A DNA stretch of 64,000 nucleotides from Paenibacillus sp. USDA918EY (GCF_009870825.1 NZ_WTWY01000001.1:124001-188000), one strand, 5' to 3'; positions 1 to 10,471 are shown, counted from the first letter of the stretch. The notes: generated by a model not told the origin, from the sequence alone. Numbers and translations are program-made.

Positions 1-1464
1 CATGGTAAAACGACCTTGCTCGACGCCATCCGTTCTACGAACGTTACCGGCGGCGAAGCAGGCGGCATCACGCAGCATATCGGCGCTTACCAAGTCGAAA
101 TCAACAACAAAAAAATTACGTTCCTGGATACGCCGGGCCATGAAGCCTTCACGGCGATGCGTGCACGCGGAGCGCAAATCACGGATATTACGATTATCGT
201 CGTAGCGGCCGATGACGGCGTCATGCCGCAAACCGTGGAAGCCATCAACCACGCCAAAGCGGCCGAGCTGCCGATCATCGTGGCCGTAAACAAAATCGAC
301 AAGCCGTCGGCAAATCCGGACAAAGTAAAACAAGAACTGACCGAATACGGTCTTGTGCCGGAAGAGTGGGGCGGAGACACCATTTTCGTCAATGTTTCGG
401 CGAAGCAAAAAATGGGTCTCGAAGAACTTCTTGAGATGATCCTGCTTGTTGCCGAAGTGAACGAATATAAAGCGAACCCGGACAAACGCGCGCGCGGCGC
501 CGTCATCGAGGCGGAGCTGGACAAAGGCCGCGGCCCGGTGGCACGCGTACTGGTGCAGCATGGTACGCTGAAAATCGGGGACGCCTTCGTTGCGGGCAAC
601 TGTTTCGGACGCGTTCGCGCCATGGTGAACGACAAAGGCCGCCGTCTGAAGGAAGCCGGTCCATCCACGCCGGTTGAAATTACCGGTCTGACGGAAGTGC
701 CGCAAGCCGGCGATCCGTTCATGGTTTTCGAAGACGAGCGCAAAGCCCGCTCCATCGCCGAAAAACGCGCGATCACCCAGCGCCAATCCGATCTTGGCAG
801 CAACGTGCGCGTAACTCTCGACGACTTGTTCCAGCATATTAAAGACGGCGAGATCAAAGACCTGAACGTGATCATCAAAGGCGACGTGCAAGGTTCGGTC
901 GAAGCTTTGAAAGGTTCTTTGGCCAAAATCGAAGTGGAAGGCGTACGTGTGAAAATCATCCACAGCGGTGTCGGTGCTATCACGGAATCCGACATCATTT
1001 TGGCTGCCGCATCGAACGCGATCGTCATCGGCTTTAACGTTCGTCCGGATCCGCAAGCCGGCGCGACGGCAGAACAAGAGAAAGTCGATATCCGTCTGCA
1101 CCGCGTCATTTACAATGTCATCGAAGAAATCGAGCAGGCGATGAAAGGTATGCTGGATCCAGAATATAAAGAAGTGGTCATCGGCCATGCCGAAGTCCGC
1201 AACCTGTTTAAAATCAGCAAAGTGGGCACCATTGCCGGCTGCATGGTTACTCAGGGCAAAATCACGCGCAACGCTGAAGTCCGTTTGATTCGCGGCGGCA
1301 TTGTTGTTCACGAAGGAAAAATCGATACACTCAAGCGCTTCAAGGATGATGCTAAAGAAGTTGCCCAAGGTTATGAATGCGGCATTACCATAGAAGGATA
1401 TAATGACCTTAAGGAAGGCGACGTCATCGAGGCGTTCATCATGGAGGCTGTCGAGCGCAAGTAA
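1..1464 (+). CDS. infB: Translation initiation factor IF-2, 5'-truncated by window edge
   Basis: GTPase that brings initiator tRNA to the 30S subunit. The open frame enters at base 1 with HGKTTLLD, the end of the P-loop, so the N-terminal region and the first P-loop residues lie outside the window. DTPGHEAF (G3) and NKID (G4) follow, then the beta-barrel and C-terminal initiator-tRNA-binding domains to the natural stop. First gene of an infB-rbfA-nrnA-truB-ribF run on one strand with short gaps. Apparent internal starts (TTG at 16) are not the real start. Confidence 0.97.
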   Translation, partial: HGKTTLLDAIRSTNVTGGEAGGITQHIGAYQVEINNKKITFLDTPGHEAFTAMRARGAQITDITIIVVAADDGVMPQTVEAINHAKAAELPIIVAVNKIDKPSANPDKVKQELTEYGLVPEEWGGDTIFVNVSAKQKMGLEELLEMILLVAEVNEYKANPDKRARGAVIEAELDKGRGPVARVLVQHGTLKIGDAFVAGNCFGRVRAMVNDKGRRLKEAGPSTPVEITGLTEVPQAGDPFMVFEDERKARSIAEKRAITQRQSDLGSNVRVTLDDLFQHIKDGEIKDLNVIIKGDVQGSVEALKGSLAKIEVEGVRVKIIHSGVGAITESDIILAAASNAIVIGFNVRPDPQAGATAEQEKVDIRLHRVIYNVIEEIEQAMKGMLDPEYKEVVIGHAEVRNLFKISKVGTIAGCMVTQGKITRNAEVRLIRGGIVVHEGKIDTLKRFKDDAKEVAQGYECGITIEGYNDLKEGDVIEAFIMEAVERK

Positions 1465-1482
1465 CTAAAGAGGTGAACATGC

Positions 1483-1836
1483 ATGGCCAAAATACGTGTT
1501 GGGCGGGTCGGCGAACAGATTAAAAAAGAACTGAGCCAGCTCATCCAAAGTGAATTAAAAGACCCGCGCATCGGTTTCCTGACCGTAACCGGCGTGGATG
1601 TAACTAACGATTTATCCCAAGCGAAGGTTTACCTCAGCGTGCTGGGAGACGAAGAGCAGAAAGAGAACTCGCTGAAAGCTCTGGAGAAAGCCAACGGTTT
1701 TCTCCGCTCCGAGCTTGGCAAGCGGATTCGCCTTCGTCACATACCCGAGCTGATTTTCAAGTTCGATGAATCCATTGCTTACGGCAGCAAAATCGAAAAG
1801 CTTCTGGGCGAAATCAGCAAAAACGATTCGAACTAA
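1483..1836 (+). CDS. rbfA: Ribosome-binding factor A
   Basis: KH-fold 16S rRNA maturation factor that acts late in 30S assembly. The 117-residue protein has the family pattern: basic N-terminus ([17 protein letters not shown]), [12 protein letters not shown], then a strand with VYLSVLG and the C-terminal [12 protein letters not shown]. The ATG has AGAGGTG about 6 bases upstream and lies 18 bases after infB, the usual neighbour. In B. subtilis ylxP sits between infB and rbfA; it is absent here. Confidence 0.96.
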   Translation: MAKIRVGRVGEQIKKELSQLIQSELKDPRIGFLTVTGVDVTNDLSQAKVYLSVLGDEEQKENSLKALEKANGFLRSELGKRIRLRHIPELIFKFDESIAYGSKIEKLLGEISKNDSN

Positions 1837-1859
1837 TTTACAGTTTAAAGGAGAAGGCG

Positions 1860-2837
1860 ATGCAGACCTATGAACAGTCGCTTGAGCAGGCCAAGCAGTT
1901 TCTGCTGAAGCATGATGATTATTTAGTAGTGTCGCATATTCAGCCAGATGGAGATGCAGTCAGTTCCACCGTAGCCGTGGGCTGGCTTCTCTCATGTCTG
2001 GGCAAAAAATTCACTCTGATCAATGAGGGGCCGATCCCGGAAAGGATGCGTTTTCTGCTCATGGCGGACCGGATCGTGAACATGGAACAGCAGCCTCTTG
2101 ACCGCATGTTCGGACATGTCATCTGCGTGGATTGCGCCGATTTTGCCCGGGTCGGACAAACCGCCCGGTATTTTGCCGAAGATGCGATGATTCTGAATAT
2201 CGATCATCATCCAACCAACAACGGCTACGGCAGCGTCGCCCTGATCAAGCCGGATGCCGCCGCCACGGCTGAAATTTTGCATGACTTGATCGACGCTTGC
2301 GGGCTCGAGTGGACGACGGATATCGCGACAGCGATCTATACCGGGCTTTTGACGGATACCGGGGGGTTCCGCTATTCGAACACGTCGCCGAAGGTGATGA
2401 GCATTGCTTCGGAGCTTCTTGGATACGGCGTAAACGGGCCCGAATTATGTGAGACTCTGCTGGAATCGATGTCGTTGCCGCAAATGAAAGTGCTCGTAAA
2501 GGCGCTCAGCACGATGGAGATGACGCCTGACGGCAAAATTTGCTGGGTTTACGTCACCCCGGAACATATGCAGGAAGCGGGAGCTTCGAACGAAGATCTG
2601 GAAGGGATCGTGAATTATCCCCGGAACATTCAAGGCGTCGAGGTCGGCGTTTTATTTAAAGTCATCCATGATCATGCCGTGAAGGTCAGTCTTCGTTCGG
2701 CGGGCAACGTCGACGTTGCAGCGCTGGCCCAAAGCTTTGGAGGCGGAGGGCATGTCCGGGCCGCGGGCTGTAGACTCGAAGCCAACCTCGAAAGCTCCAT
2801 CGAGCAGGTAGTAGAGCGGGTGAAGTCGCTGTTATGA
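1860..2837 (+). CDS. nrnA: DHH-family phosphoesterase, bifunctional oligoribonuclease/pAp phosphatase NrnA
   Basis: Degrades nano-RNA to mononucleotides and dephosphorylates pAp. The 325-residue protein has the DHH metal motifs in order: DGDAVSS near residue 30, DCAD near 92, DHHPTN near 116, and a DHHA1 domain with GGGGHVRAAG near the end. RBS GGAGAAGG lies before the ATG. It overlaps truB by 4 bases (ATGA), so the two are probably translationally coupled. B. subtilis nrnA (ytqI) lies elsewhere; the position between rbfA and truB is common in other Firmicutes. Confidence 0.93.
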   Translation: MQTYEQSLEQAKQFLLKHDDYLVVSHIQPDGDAVSSTVAVGWLLSCLGKKFTLINEGPIPERMRFLLMADRIVNMEQQPLDRMFGHVICVDCADFARVGQTARYFAEDAMILNIDHHPTNNGYGSVALIKPDAAATAEILHDLIDACGLEWTTDIATAIYTGLLTDTGGFRYSNTSPKVMSIASELLGYGVNGPELCETLLESMSLPQMKVLVKALSTMEMTPDGKICWVYVTPEHMQEAGASNEDLEGIVNYPRNIQGVEVGVLFKVIHDHAVKVSLRSAGNVDVAALAQSFGGGGHVRAAGCRLEANLESSIEQVVERVKSLL

Positions 2838-3751
2838 GTCTGGAAGGAATTTTGGCCGTTCATAAGCCGGCAGGGATGACCTCGCATGATGTCGTGGCGA
2901 AAACGCGCCGCATTTTAAAGATGAAGCGGATCGGGCACACCGGCACGCTGGATCCTGAAGTGACGGGCGTGCTTCCGCTTTGCCTGGGCAGGGCGACGCG
3001 GGTCGTCGAATATATGCAGGAACTGCCGAAAGAATACGAAGCGACGCTGAGGCTTGGGATGGCAACCGACACCGAAGATTTGACAGGCAACGTGACCGCA
3101 CAGGTCGACCGGGTGAACGTTACCCCGGAGGAAGCGGAAAAGGCGCTGAAGACATTCCTGGGCACCATTTCCCAGGTTCCGCCGATGTACTCGGCGGTAA
3201 AAGTCGACGGAAAACGGCTTTATGAGCTGGCGCGCGAAGGCAAAACCGTCGAGCGCAAGAGCCGCGAAGTGACCATTTACGAAATTGAGATGAAAGGCCA
3301 TGAATGGCATGGGCCGTTTCTCGATATTTCCTTCAGGGCGCTTTGCTCCAAAGGCACCTACATCCGTACGCTTTGCGTCGACATCGGCAAGGCGCTTGGC
3401 TTGCCGGCGACGATGGTCCAATTGAAGCGAACGATGTCCGCGGGGATTTCCGACTCGGAATGCCTGACGCTTGCGGAAATCGAACGTTTGATGGACGAAG
3501 GCAGGCTGCAGGAGCATCTGATCAAGGTTGACCATGCCATCAGGCATTTGCCAGCGCATACCGTATCGGACGAAAAAGCCGCGGCCGCGCTGCAGGGACA
3601 GAGGCTCTCCGGAAGGGCGGTAACGCCGGAGGTGCGCTCCCCTGGCTGCATCCGCCTGTATGACGGCGCAGGCGCGTTTCTCGGGATCTTTGAAAAACAG
3701 GAAGAGTCTGGGGCCATTTCGCCGGTAAAAGTATTTTTGCCGGGGACATAA
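2834..3751 (+). CDS. truB: tRNA pseudouridine(55) synthase TruB
   Basis: Makes pseudouridine 55 in the T-loop of tRNAs. 305 residues. The catalytic aspartate lies in GHTGTLDPEVTGVLP (about residues 36-50), and KGTYIRTLCVDIG near residue 175 is the second conserved TruB motif. A C-terminal PUA-like domain follows. The start overlaps the nrnA stop (ATGA). Confidence 0.96.
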   Translation: MSLEGILAVHKPAGMTSHDVVAKTRRILKMKRIGHTGTLDPEVTGVLPLCLGRATRVVEYMQELPKEYEATLRLGMATDTEDLTGNVTAQVDRVNVTPEEAEKALKTFLGTISQVPPMYSAVKVDGKRLYELAREGKTVERKSREVTIYEIEMKGHEWHGPFLDISFRALCSKGTYIRTLCVDIGKALGLPATMVQLKRTMSAGISDSECLTLAEIERLMDEGRLQEHLIKVDHAIRHLPAHTVSDEKAAAALQGQRLSGRAVTPEVRSPGCIRLYDGAGAFLGIFEKQEESGAISPVKVFLPGT

Positions 3752-3796
3752 GCGGCCGCGAACGGATATTTCAATCGAAATGCAGGTGAGAACGCT

Positions 3797-4744
3797 GTGA
3801 AGACTGTACATTTAACCTATCCTTTGTCCGCCGGCATCATCAGGGAAAACGCGGGTCCGCAAATCGCCGCGATCGGACAATTCGACGGCGTGCATCAGGG
3901 GCATGCAAGCGTGATCGGTTCCGCCGTCCGGCTAGCCGGGGAGCAGGGCGTTCCGAGCGCAGTCATGACCTTTCACCCTCATCCGAAGGACGTCATGAAA
4001 AAAGGCAACTACGAAGGAAACTTAACGCCGCTATTGGAAAAGCAGGAGCTTTTGGCCGAGCTGGGCGTGGATATTTTGTATGTGGTGGAGTTCAGCGAGG
4101 CTTTTTCCAAGCTGAGCCCGCAGGCTTTCGTCGAAGGCATGCTGCTGCAGCTTGGCGTACGGACCGCGATCGTCGGTTTCGACTTCCGCTTTGGCCATAA
4201 GGGGGCTGGGGATGCAAACATGCTCCGCCAGCTGGGAGGCGGAAACATGAACGTCGAAATCATCCCGCCTTTCGAGCGGGAAGGCGAAAAAGTGAGCAGC
4301 TCTTCGATCCGCAAAGCGCTGCAGAGCGGGGAACTGGATGAAGCGAACCGGCTGCTCGGCAGGCCGTACCGGCTGCGGGGGGTGGTGGTCGACGGCGACA
4401 AGCGGGGAAAATCGATCGGATTTCCGACGGCTAACCTGCGCTTGCTCGACCGTTACGTCGTGCCCGCCAAAGGCGTGTACGCGGTCCACTCGTTTATTGA
4501 AGGCGAGTGGGTGCCCGGCGTGATGAATTTGGGAGTCAAGCCGACCTTCCAGGAGAACGTCGCCGCTCCAAGCTTTGAGGTTCATCTCCTGGATTTTGAC
4601 CGGGACATCTATGGCAAACAGATGACCGTGGATCTGATATCCTACATCCGGGCGGAACGGAAATTCCCTTCCATCCAGGAGCTGATCACTCAAATTCAGG
4701 CCGATACCGAAACGGCGGAAAAGATTTTGAGCCCGTCCCCATAA
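3797..4744 (+). CDS. ribF: Bifunctional riboflavin kinase / FAD synthetase
   Basis: Converts riboflavin to FMN and then FAD. The N-terminal nucleotidyltransferase domain carries GQFDGVHQGH near residue 28 (the family's HxGH-type site), FHPHP and SSSSIRKAL. The C-terminal flavokinase domain carries GKSIGFPTANL near residue 210. 315 residues is the usual length. A GTG start with GGTGAGAACGCT upstream fits the beginning of similarity. Last gene of the infB-ribF run, before the separate rpsO promoter. Confidence 0.95.
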   Translation: MKTVHLTYPLSAGIIRENAGPQIAAIGQFDGVHQGHASVIGSAVRLAGEQGVPSAVMTFHPHPKDVMKKGNYEGNLTPLLEKQELLAELGVDILYVVEFSEAFSKLSPQAFVEGMLLQLGVRTAIVGFDFRFGHKGAGDANMLRQLGGGNMNVEIIPPFEREGEKVSSSSIRKALQSGELDEANRLLGRPYRLRGVVVDGDKRGKSIGFPTANLRLLDRYVVPAKGVYAVHSFIEGEWVPGVMNLGVKPTFQENVAAPSFEVHLLDFDRDIYGKQMTVDLISYIRAERKFPSIQELITQIQADTETAEKILSPSP

Positions 4745-4760
4745 TCGGACTTGGCGAACA

Positions 4761-4790
4761 TTTACTTTTGCTGCCCAAGTATGCTATACT
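4761..4790 (+). promoter_or_regulatory. Putative sigma-A promoter of rpsO
   Basis: TTTACT, 18-base spacer, TATACT, immediately after ribF and about 100 bases before rpsO. The -10 is good; the -35 matches 4 of 6 consensus bases. Confidence 0.55.
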
Positions 4791-4796
4791 GATAAG

Positions 4797-4894
4797 CGTC
4801 GCTGGAAACAGCGGCGGTAACCTTGGCTTGGTTACACGATCTCACCGACGGTAACGAGGCTAATGGCGATTATCTACTTAAGGAGGTGAACAGG
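4797..4894 (+). promoter_or_regulatory. Structured 5' leader of rpsO, possible S15 autoregulatory element
   Basis: The leader contains CGCTG-gaaa-CAGCG (4800-4813) and GTAACC-ttggctt-GGTTAC (4817-4835), followed by a second GGTAACG copy near 4860 before the AGGAGGTGA ribosome binding site. S15 is known to bind its own mRNA leader in several bacteria, so autoregulation is reasonable, but it is inferred from position and folding only. Confidence 0.4.
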
Positions 4895-5164
4895 ATGGCA
4901 TTGACTCAAGAACGCAAACAACAACTGATCGAAGAGCACAAAACTCATGAATCCGACACAGGATCCCCAGAGGTGCAAATTGCTATCCTTACGGAGAACA
5001 TTACGAACCTGACTGATCACTTGCGTACGCACAAGAAAGACCATCATTCCCGCCGCGGATTGCTGAAAATGGTCGGTCAACGCCGTAAGCTGTTGGCATA
5101 CTTGAAAAACAAAGATGTTAACCGCTACAGCGCTCTGATTGAAAAACTCGGATTGCGCCGTTAA
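4895..5164 (+). CDS. rpsO: 30S ribosomal protein S15
   Basis: 89-residue primary 16S rRNA-binding protein of the small subunit. It begins [15 protein letters not shown] and carries [13 protein letters not shown] and the [14 protein letters not shown] region ([19 protein letters not shown]), typical of S15. The ATG at 4895 is chosen because AGGAGGTGA lies just upstream; an in-frame TTG at 4823 would translate the structured leader. rpsO-pnp order is conserved in bacteria. Confidence 0.97.
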   Translation: MALTQERKQQLIEEHKTHESDTGSPEVQIAILTENITNLTDHLRTHKKDHHSRRGLLKMVGQRRKLLAYLKNKDVNRYSALIEKLGLRR

Positions 5165-5185
5165 TATCCGTATGGTCTACTTAAA

Positions 5186-5248
5186 GCAGCCTGGTTGTTC
5201 GCCGTTTGTCCTTTTCGGAGTGACAGCGGAGCAACCGGGTTGCTTTTT
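5186..5248 (+). terminator. Rho-independent terminator after rpsO
   Basis: GCAGCCTGGTTG pairs with CAACCGGGTTGC (with G-T pairs), followed by TTTTT. Lies between rpsO and pnp; partial read-through would link the two. Confidence 0.8.
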
Positions 5249-5310
5249 ATGCAGGCCTTATATGAATTGACCCAAAGCTGGGAATAATGTGTATTAAAAG
5301 GAGGGATTTC

Positions 5311-7416
5311 ATGGAAAGTCGTGTCGAAATGCAGTTGGGCGGAAGACCCCTGATCCTTGAAACCGGACGACTCGCCAAACAGGCCAACGCCGCAGTAATG
5401 GTCCGTTATGGGGAAACCGCCGTACTTTGTACTGTGACTGCTTCCAGTGAACCTAAAGATTTGGATTTTTTTCCGCTGACCGTCAACTATGAAGAAAGAT
5501 TGTATGCGGTCGGCAAAATTCCGGGAGGCTTCATTAAACGCGAAGGACGTCCAAGCGAAAAAGCGATTCTCGCCAGCCGCCTGACGGACCGTCCGATCCG
5601 CCCGCTTTTCCCTGAAGGATTCCGCAATGATGTACAAGTCCTTAATCTTGTCATGAGCGTGGATCAAGACTGTTCTCCGGAAATCGCCGCGATGATCGGA
5701 ACCTCGGCTTCGCTGAGCATTTCCGACGTGCCGTTTAACGGACCGATCGGCGGAGTCGTCGTCGGACGCGTAGACGGACAGTTTATCATCAACCCTACGA
5801 TCGCGCAGCAGGAAATCAGCGACATTTACGTTGTCGTGTCGGGCACGAAGGACGCCATCATGATGGTGGAGGCCGAAGCCAACGAAGTGCCTGAAGAAAT
5901 CATGCTTGAAGCGATCATGTACGGTCACGAAGAGATCAAAAAAATCGTCGCAGTCATCGAGGAGCTTGTAGCCAAAGCCGGCAAGCCGAAAATGGAAGTC
6001 AAGCTGCATGCGGTGGACGAGGAAGTCAACAAGCAGGTGCGCGAGTATGCCGCAGCCCGATTGGTCGAAGCGGTGCGCATTGCCGAAAAGCATGCCCGCC
6101 AAGATGCGATTGACGCCATTAACGACGAAACGGTAGCTCACTTTGAACAGCAATACATAGAGACGCCAGAGCTCTTGAGCGACGTCAAAGAAGTGCTGCA
6201 TGATATCGTTAAGGAAGAAGTCAGACGTTTGATTACGCATGATAAGGTTCGCCCTGACGGCCGCAAGCTGGATGAAATCCGTCCGATCGAATGCGATACC
6301 GGCATTTTGCCGCGCACGCACGGAACGGGCCTGTTTACCCGGGGCCAAACGCAGGCGCTCAGCGTATGTACGCTTGGAGCACTCGGCGACGTGCAAATTT
6401 TGGACGGCATCGACCTGCAGGAATCGAAACGCTTCATGCACCATTACAACTTCCCGCCGTTCAGCGTAGGCGAAGCACGTCCGCTCCGCGCTCCTGGACG
6501 CCGCGAAATCGGCCATGGCGCCTTGGGCGAAAGAGCGTTGTCGAAGGTTATTCCTTCGGAAACGGAATTCCCGTACACGATCCGTCTCGTTTCGGAGGTG
6601 CTGGAATCCAACGGTTCCACGTCCCAGGCGAGCATTTGCGCAAGTACCCTGGCCATGATGGACGCAGGCGTGCCTATTAAGGCTCCGGTTGCAGGGGTAG
6701 CCATGGGTCTGATCAAAGACGGGGAGCATGTCTCCATTTTGACCGATATTCAAGGGATGGAAGACCATCTCGGCGATATGGACTTCAAAGTGGCCGGCAC
6801 CTCGGAAGGCGTAACCGCCATTCAGATGGACATCAAAATCGACGGCATCGACCGCCAGATTTTGCAGGACGCATTAAAACAGGCGAGAGAAGGACGGATG
6901 TTCATCCTAAGCAAGATGATGGAAGCCATCCAAAAGCCGCGGGAAACGTTGTCTCCTTATGCGCCTAAAATTATCGTCATGAACATCAATCCGGACAAAA
7001 TCCGTGATGTCATCGGCGCAGGCGGCAAAATCATCAACAAAATCATCGAGGAAACCGGCGTAAAAATCGACATCGAGCAGGATGGACGTGTATATATCGC
7101 TTCCTCGAACGACGAAATGAACCAAAAAGCCCGCTCCATTATCGAAGGCATCGTCCGCGAGGTGCAGGTCGGCGAAATTTACGTCGGCACCGTCAAACGG
7201 ATCGAGAAATTCGGGGCATTCGTGGAAATTTTGCCGAACAAGGAAGGGCTTGTCCATATTTCCCAGCTGTCCACCGAACGGGTAGCGAAGGTTGAAGACG
7301 TCGTGGCCATCGGCGATTCCATTACCGTAAAAGTAACGGAGATCGACCAGCAGGGCCGGATTAACCTGTCCCGCAAGGCGGTTTTGACGGCGGAAGCCAA
7401 AACGCAAAAAGCTTAA
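5311..7416 (+). CDS. pnp: Polyribonucleotide nucleotidyltransferase (PNPase)
   Basis: Phosphorolytic 3'-5' exoribonuclease of mRNA decay. 701 residues: two RNase PH-like domains (first begins [15 protein letters not shown]; the second holds [14 protein letters not shown]), an alpha-helical linker, a KH domain with [12 protein letters not shown] and a C-terminal S1 domain ([15 protein letters not shown]). ATG 5311 follows AAAGGAGG with good spacing; an ATG 24 bases earlier lies before the Shine-Dalgarno and is rejected. Confidence 0.97.
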   Translation: MESRVEMQLGGRPLILETGRLAKQANAAVMVRYGETAVLCTVTASSEPKDLDFFPLTVNYEERLYAVGKIPGGFIKREGRPSEKAILASRLTDRPIRPLFPEGFRNDVQVLNLVMSVDQDCSPEIAAMIGTSASLSISDVPFNGPIGGVVVGRVDGQFIINPTIAQQEISDIYVVVSGTKDAIMMVEAEANEVPEEIMLEAIMYGHEEIKKIVAVIEELVAKAGKPKMEVKLHAVDEEVNKQVREYAAARLVEAVRIAEKHARQDAIDAINDETVAHFEQQYIETPELLSDVKEVLHDIVKEEVRRLITHDKVRPDGRKLDEIRPIECDTGILPRTHGTGLFTRGQTQALSVCTLGALGDVQILDGIDLQESKRFMHHYNFPPFSVGEARPLRAPGRREIGHGALGERALSKVIPSETEFPYTIRLVSEVLESNGSTSQASICASTLAMMDAGVPIKAPVAGVAMGLIKDGEHVSILTDIQGMEDHLGDMDFKVAGTSEGVTAIQMDIKIDGIDRQILQDALKQAREGRMFILSKMMEAIQKPRETLSPYAPKIIVMNINPDKIRDVIGAGGKIINKIIEETGVKIDIEQDGRVYIASSNDEMNQKARSIIEGIVREVQVGEIYVGTVKRIEKFGAFVEILPNKEGLVHISQLSTERVAKVEDVVAIGDSITVKVTEIDQQGRINLSRKAVLTAEAKTQKA

Positions 7417-7426
7417 TACAATCGAA

Positions 7427-7486
7427 AAGACCTTGAAAAGGTCTTGCGAAAGAGGCAGAACGTAACCACTTCTGGCTCTTTTTTTT
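7427..7486 (+). terminator. Tandem hairpins ending pnp
   Basis: AAGACCTT-gaa-AAGGTCTT (7427-7445), then AGAGGCAGAA / TTCTGGCTCT (one mismatch) followed by a run of T. The second is a typical intrinsic terminator. Confidence 0.75.
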
Positions 7487-7561
7487 CAATTTGCCTTCCC
7501 TTTACCTCCATTCATATTCCTGTGGACTTGCTCATAAAATGGGACAAAGCGGGTAAGGGAG

Positions 7562-8560
7562 ATGAGCGGAGCTATGAATGGAAGAAGAGGCGCGGTATTG
7601 ATGGCCTGTTTTGCGATCGTCGTGGGGATTGCCCAGACCGGAGCCGTCGGCGAATACATCCGGGAAACCAGGCATCAGGCGGCGGAGGCCAGGACGGCAG
7701 AGGCCAGGACAGACGATCCGGCGCAGGATCCCCTTTACAAACAGCTCGTGGAAAAACGGGAGCAGACGAGGATTCAGCCGGTCGACGCGGTCGTGGACCG
7801 TGTATGGAAGGCGATTCCAGGGTATAATGGATTGGAAATAGATGTGGACGCAACCTATAAGCAAGCCAAAGCGGCCGGTTCGTCCGCGCCGATTACATAC
7901 GTGTACCGCCAAATCCCTCCGAAGGTCAGCCTGGACGACCTGGGCGCGCAGCCGATCTACCGGGGAAACCCGAACAAGCCGATGGTGGGGCTGATGATCA
8001 ACGTGGCTTGGGGCAACGAATTCATCGTGCCGATGCTGGATATTTTGGATGAGGAGAAGGTAAAGGCTACCTTCTTTTTTGATGGAAGCTGGCTGAAAAA
8101 AAATCCCGAGCTCGCAAAGGAAATCCAAAAACGGGGCCATGAGCTGGAAAACCATGCTTACACCCATCCCAACATGAGCCAGCTCAGCGAATACCGGGCC
8201 ACGATGGAGATCAGCAAAACGCAAAAGCTGCTAAAAGAAAGCCTTGGCGTCGACAACAAATGGTTTGCGCCGCCGTCAGGGGATTTTAACCAGCAAACGG
8301 TCCGGATTGCCGCCAGCCTCGGCCTGAAAACGGTGCTGTGGACGGTCGATACGGTAGACTGGATGAACCCTTCCCCCGAATCGGTCGTGAACAAAATATC
8401 GAGGAAAGTGGAGGCGGGCTCCCTCATTTTGATGCATCCGACGTCCTCGTCGTCCCAATCGCTCCGGGGCATGATCCGGGTGATCAAAAACAAAGGGCTG
8501 ATGCCGGGAACGGTGAGCCAGACGCTTTCGCCCGAACGCGTTCTTCCGCGAAGCGGTTGA
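7562..8560 (+). CDS. ylxY: Sporulation polysaccharide deacetylase-like protein (YlxY family)
   Basis: 332 residues with an N-terminal hydrophobic segment (VLMACFAIVVGIAQTGAVG), so secreted or membrane-anchored, and a NodB-like domain from about residue 135. The usual TFDDG motif is replaced by MINVAWGNEF, so the catalytic aspartate is missing, while the metal-site-like HAYTHPNM is kept. This is a feature I associate with the YlxY family; activity is doubtful. The pnp-ylxY-mlpA order is as in B. subtilis. ATG 7562 has AAGGGAG almost adjacent; ATG 7574 is an alternative start. Confidence 0.88.
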   Translation: MSGAMNGRRGAVLMACFAIVVGIAQTGAVGEYIRETRHQAAEARTAEARTDDPAQDPLYKQLVEKREQTRIQPVDAVVDRVWKAIPGYNGLEIDVDATYKQAKAAGSSAPITYVYRQIPPKVSLDDLGAQPIYRGNPNKPMVGLMINVAWGNEFIVPMLDILDEEKVKATFFFDGSWLKKNPELAKEIQKRGHELENHAYTHPNMSQLSEYRATMEISKTQKLLKESLGVDNKWFAPPSGDFNQQTVRIAASLGLKTVLWTVDTVDWMNPSPESVVNKISRKVEAGSLILMHPTSSSSQSLRGMIRVIKNKGLMPGTVSQTLSPERVLPRSG

Positions 8561-8637
8561 GCGGGACTCCGTTTTTTGGTAGGATAGGGGATGCGTTAAA
8601 GGCAGTGATTGATATTATTTTAGGAGGGCCTAGCCTT

Positions 8638-9906
8638 GTGAAAAAAATAAAGCTTACGAACGGCCTTAGGGTGGTCATGGAGAAAATTCCGACTTGCCGG
8701 TCGGTTTCTTTTGGGATCTGGGTGAAAACGGGCTCGCGTCATGAAACACCCGATAATAACGGCGTTTCGCATTTTATCGAGCATATGCTGTTTAAAGGCA
8801 CCGAGCGTTTCGACGCCAAAGACATCGCCGAACAATTCGACGCCATCGGCGGCAACGTCAACGCGTTTACGTCGAAGGAGTATACCTGTTATTACGCCAA
8901 GGTGCTGGATGAGCATCTGCCGATCGCCGTGGACGTGTTGTCGGATATGTTTTTCCGGTCCGTTCTGGATGAAGGGGAACTCGCCAAAGAGAAAAACGTC
9001 ATCCTCGAGGAAATCGCCATGTACGAAGATACGCCGGACGATCTCGTGCATGATTTGATGGCGAAAGCCGTATACGGGGGACACCCGCTCGCTTATCCGA
9101 TTTTGGGCACGAAGCAGCAGCTGGACCCGATGGGGCCGGCGGAGCTCCGGGCTTACATGAAGGAGCATTACACCGTCGAAAATACGGTGATCAGCGTGGC
9201 CGGCAACATCGATGACGGCGTCGTGGAGCTGCTGGAGCGCCATTTCGGCCATTTCGGCAACCACCGCGACGTGAAGGACATTGCCGCGCCGGGGTTCCAC
9301 AGCGATATTTTGTTCCATAAAAAGAAAACGGAGCAAAACCATATTTGCTTGTCCCTGCCGGGCTGCTCCATTCATGATCCGGTGCAGTACGCCATGATTT
9401 TGTTGAACAACACGATCGGCGGCGGGATGAGTTCGAGACTGTTCCAGGAAATCCGCGAAAAGCGGGGCCTGGCTTATTCCGTTTATTCGTACCACAGCTC
9501 CAACGAGGACAGCGGATTGTTCACGGTTTATGCAGGCACCGCGCCCAAACAGACCAAGGACGTGCTCGACCTGACCAAAGAGGTGCTTGCGGACATCGCC
9601 CGTAACGGCATCACGGAAGACGAGCTCCGCAAAGGGAAGGAACAGCTGAAGGGAAGTTTGATCTTGAGCCTTGAGGGCACGGGCAGCCGGATGAACCGGC
9701 TCGGGAAAAACGAGCTGATGCTCGGAAAACACTATTCCTTGGACGAAATGATTGATAAAATAGAGCATGTCGGCATGAAGGACATCGACGACGTTTTGGA
9801 CAGAATGTTCGGCGAACCTTTTGCGCTGGCGATGGTCGGAGCATCGGACAAAGCAATTGCTGGATTAAGAAGGGATGATTTCGTTGCATTACGTTCAAAT
9901 TCATAA
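8638..9906 (+). CDS. mlpA: M16 family zinc peptidase MlpA (YmxG)
   Basis: 422-residue processing-peptidase-like protein. The inverted zinc motif HFIEH sits in [17 protein letters not shown] near residue 50, and the downstream glutamate helix is [20 protein letters not shown] 8638 ([16 protein letters not shown]) is preceded by AGGAGGG at a good distance. An upstream extension reaching 8338 would overlap ylxY and lacks similarity. The 3' end overlaps dut. Confidence 0.93.
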   Translation: MKKIKLTNGLRVVMEKIPTCRSVSFGIWVKTGSRHETPDNNGVSHFIEHMLFKGTERFDAKDIAEQFDAIGGNVNAFTSKEYTCYYAKVLDEHLPIAVDVLSDMFFRSVLDEGELAKEKNVILEEIAMYEDTPDDLVHDLMAKAVYGGHPLAYPILGTKQQLDPMGPAELRAYMKEHYTVENTVISVAGNIDDGVVELLERHFGHFGNHRDVKDIAAPGFHSDILFHKKKTEQNHICLSLPGCSIHDPVQYAMILLNNTIGGGMSSRLFQEIREKRGLAYSVYSYHSSNEDSGLFTVYAGTAPKQTKDVLDLTKEVLADIARNGITEDELRKGKEQLKGSLILSLEGTGSRMNRLGKNELMLGKHYSLDEMIDKIEHVGMKDIDDVLDRMFGEPFALAMVGASDKAIAGLRRDDFVALRSNS

Positions 9907-10327
9907 GCTTCCGGGTCATGACGACGTGAAACTTCCGGAAAAAATGTCCGCGGGCGCATCGGGTTACGACCTGTACGCCGCCGTCGAGGAGCCCGTCGTG
10001 CTTCAACCGGGGGAACGCAAGCTGATTCCGACGGGGTTCGCCCTGGCGATGCCGGAAGGCCTTGAAGCGCAGGTTCGTCCGCGCAGCGGGCTTGCTTTGA
10101 AGCATGGCATTACATGCCTCAATACGCCGGGAACGATCGACGCGGATTACCGCGGAGAAGTGAAGGTGCTGCTCATTAATTTGGGACAGGAGCCTTTTGC
10201 GATCGCCCGGAATGAACGGATTGCCCAAATGGTGTTCCAGGAGGTTCCGCAAATCCGGATCGAACAAGTGGAAACTTTGTCCGAAACCGTCCGCGGAGCC
10301 GGAGGATTCGGACATACCGGCAAATAA
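9884..10327 (+). CDS. dut: dUTP diphosphatase
   Basis: Hydrolyses dUTP to dUMP, keeping uracil out of DNA and feeding dTMP synthesis. All trimeric dUTPase motifs are visible: [34 protein letters not shown], and a C-terminal [11 protein letters not shown] phosphate-binding tail. Overlaps the end of mlpA. TTG 9884 (reads [12 protein letters not shown]) is favoured because AAGAAGGG lies about 9 bases upstream; an in-frame ATG at 9875 abuts that sequence. In B. subtilis ymxH occupies this position. Confidence 0.92.
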   Translation: MHYVQIHKLPGHDDVKLPEKMSAGASGYDLYAAVEEPVVLQPGERKLIPTGFALAMPEGLEAQVRPRSGLALKHGITCLNTPGTIDADYRGEVKVLLINLGQEPFAIARNERIAQMVFQEVPQIRIEQVETLSETVRGAGGFGHTGK

Positions 10328-10333
10328 CGGACC

Positions 10334-10387
10334 AAGGTCCGCCGCATTTTCGCCTGCCGCGAAAGTGACGGCGGATCTTTTATTTTT
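10334..10387 (+). terminator. Terminator after dut
   Basis: AAGGTCCGCCG pairs with CGGCGGATCTT (one G-T pair), followed by a T-rich run. Confidence 0.75.
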
Positions 10388-10442
10388 AACGGAAAAACAT
10401 CCAAGCCAAGACCGCTGTCGAAGGTTATTTTATCCGCGTTTT

Positions 10443-10471
10443 CACCGAATGGTAGGCTGCCGCATAAGATG
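10443..10471 (+). promoter_or_regulatory. Possible sigma-K promoter of the dpaAB operon
   Basis: CACC, 16 bases, CATAAGATG resembles the sigma-K pattern (AC-N16/17-CATANNNTA) with one deviation. Dipicolinate synthase is expressed from a sigma-K promoter in the B. subtilis mother cell, so the position makes sense. Match made by eye. Confidence 0.45.

Noticed and set aside
5161..6768. Long minus-strand frame opposite pnp
   Set aside because: Shadow of the pnp coding frame caused by third-position GC bias; no motif or RBS.
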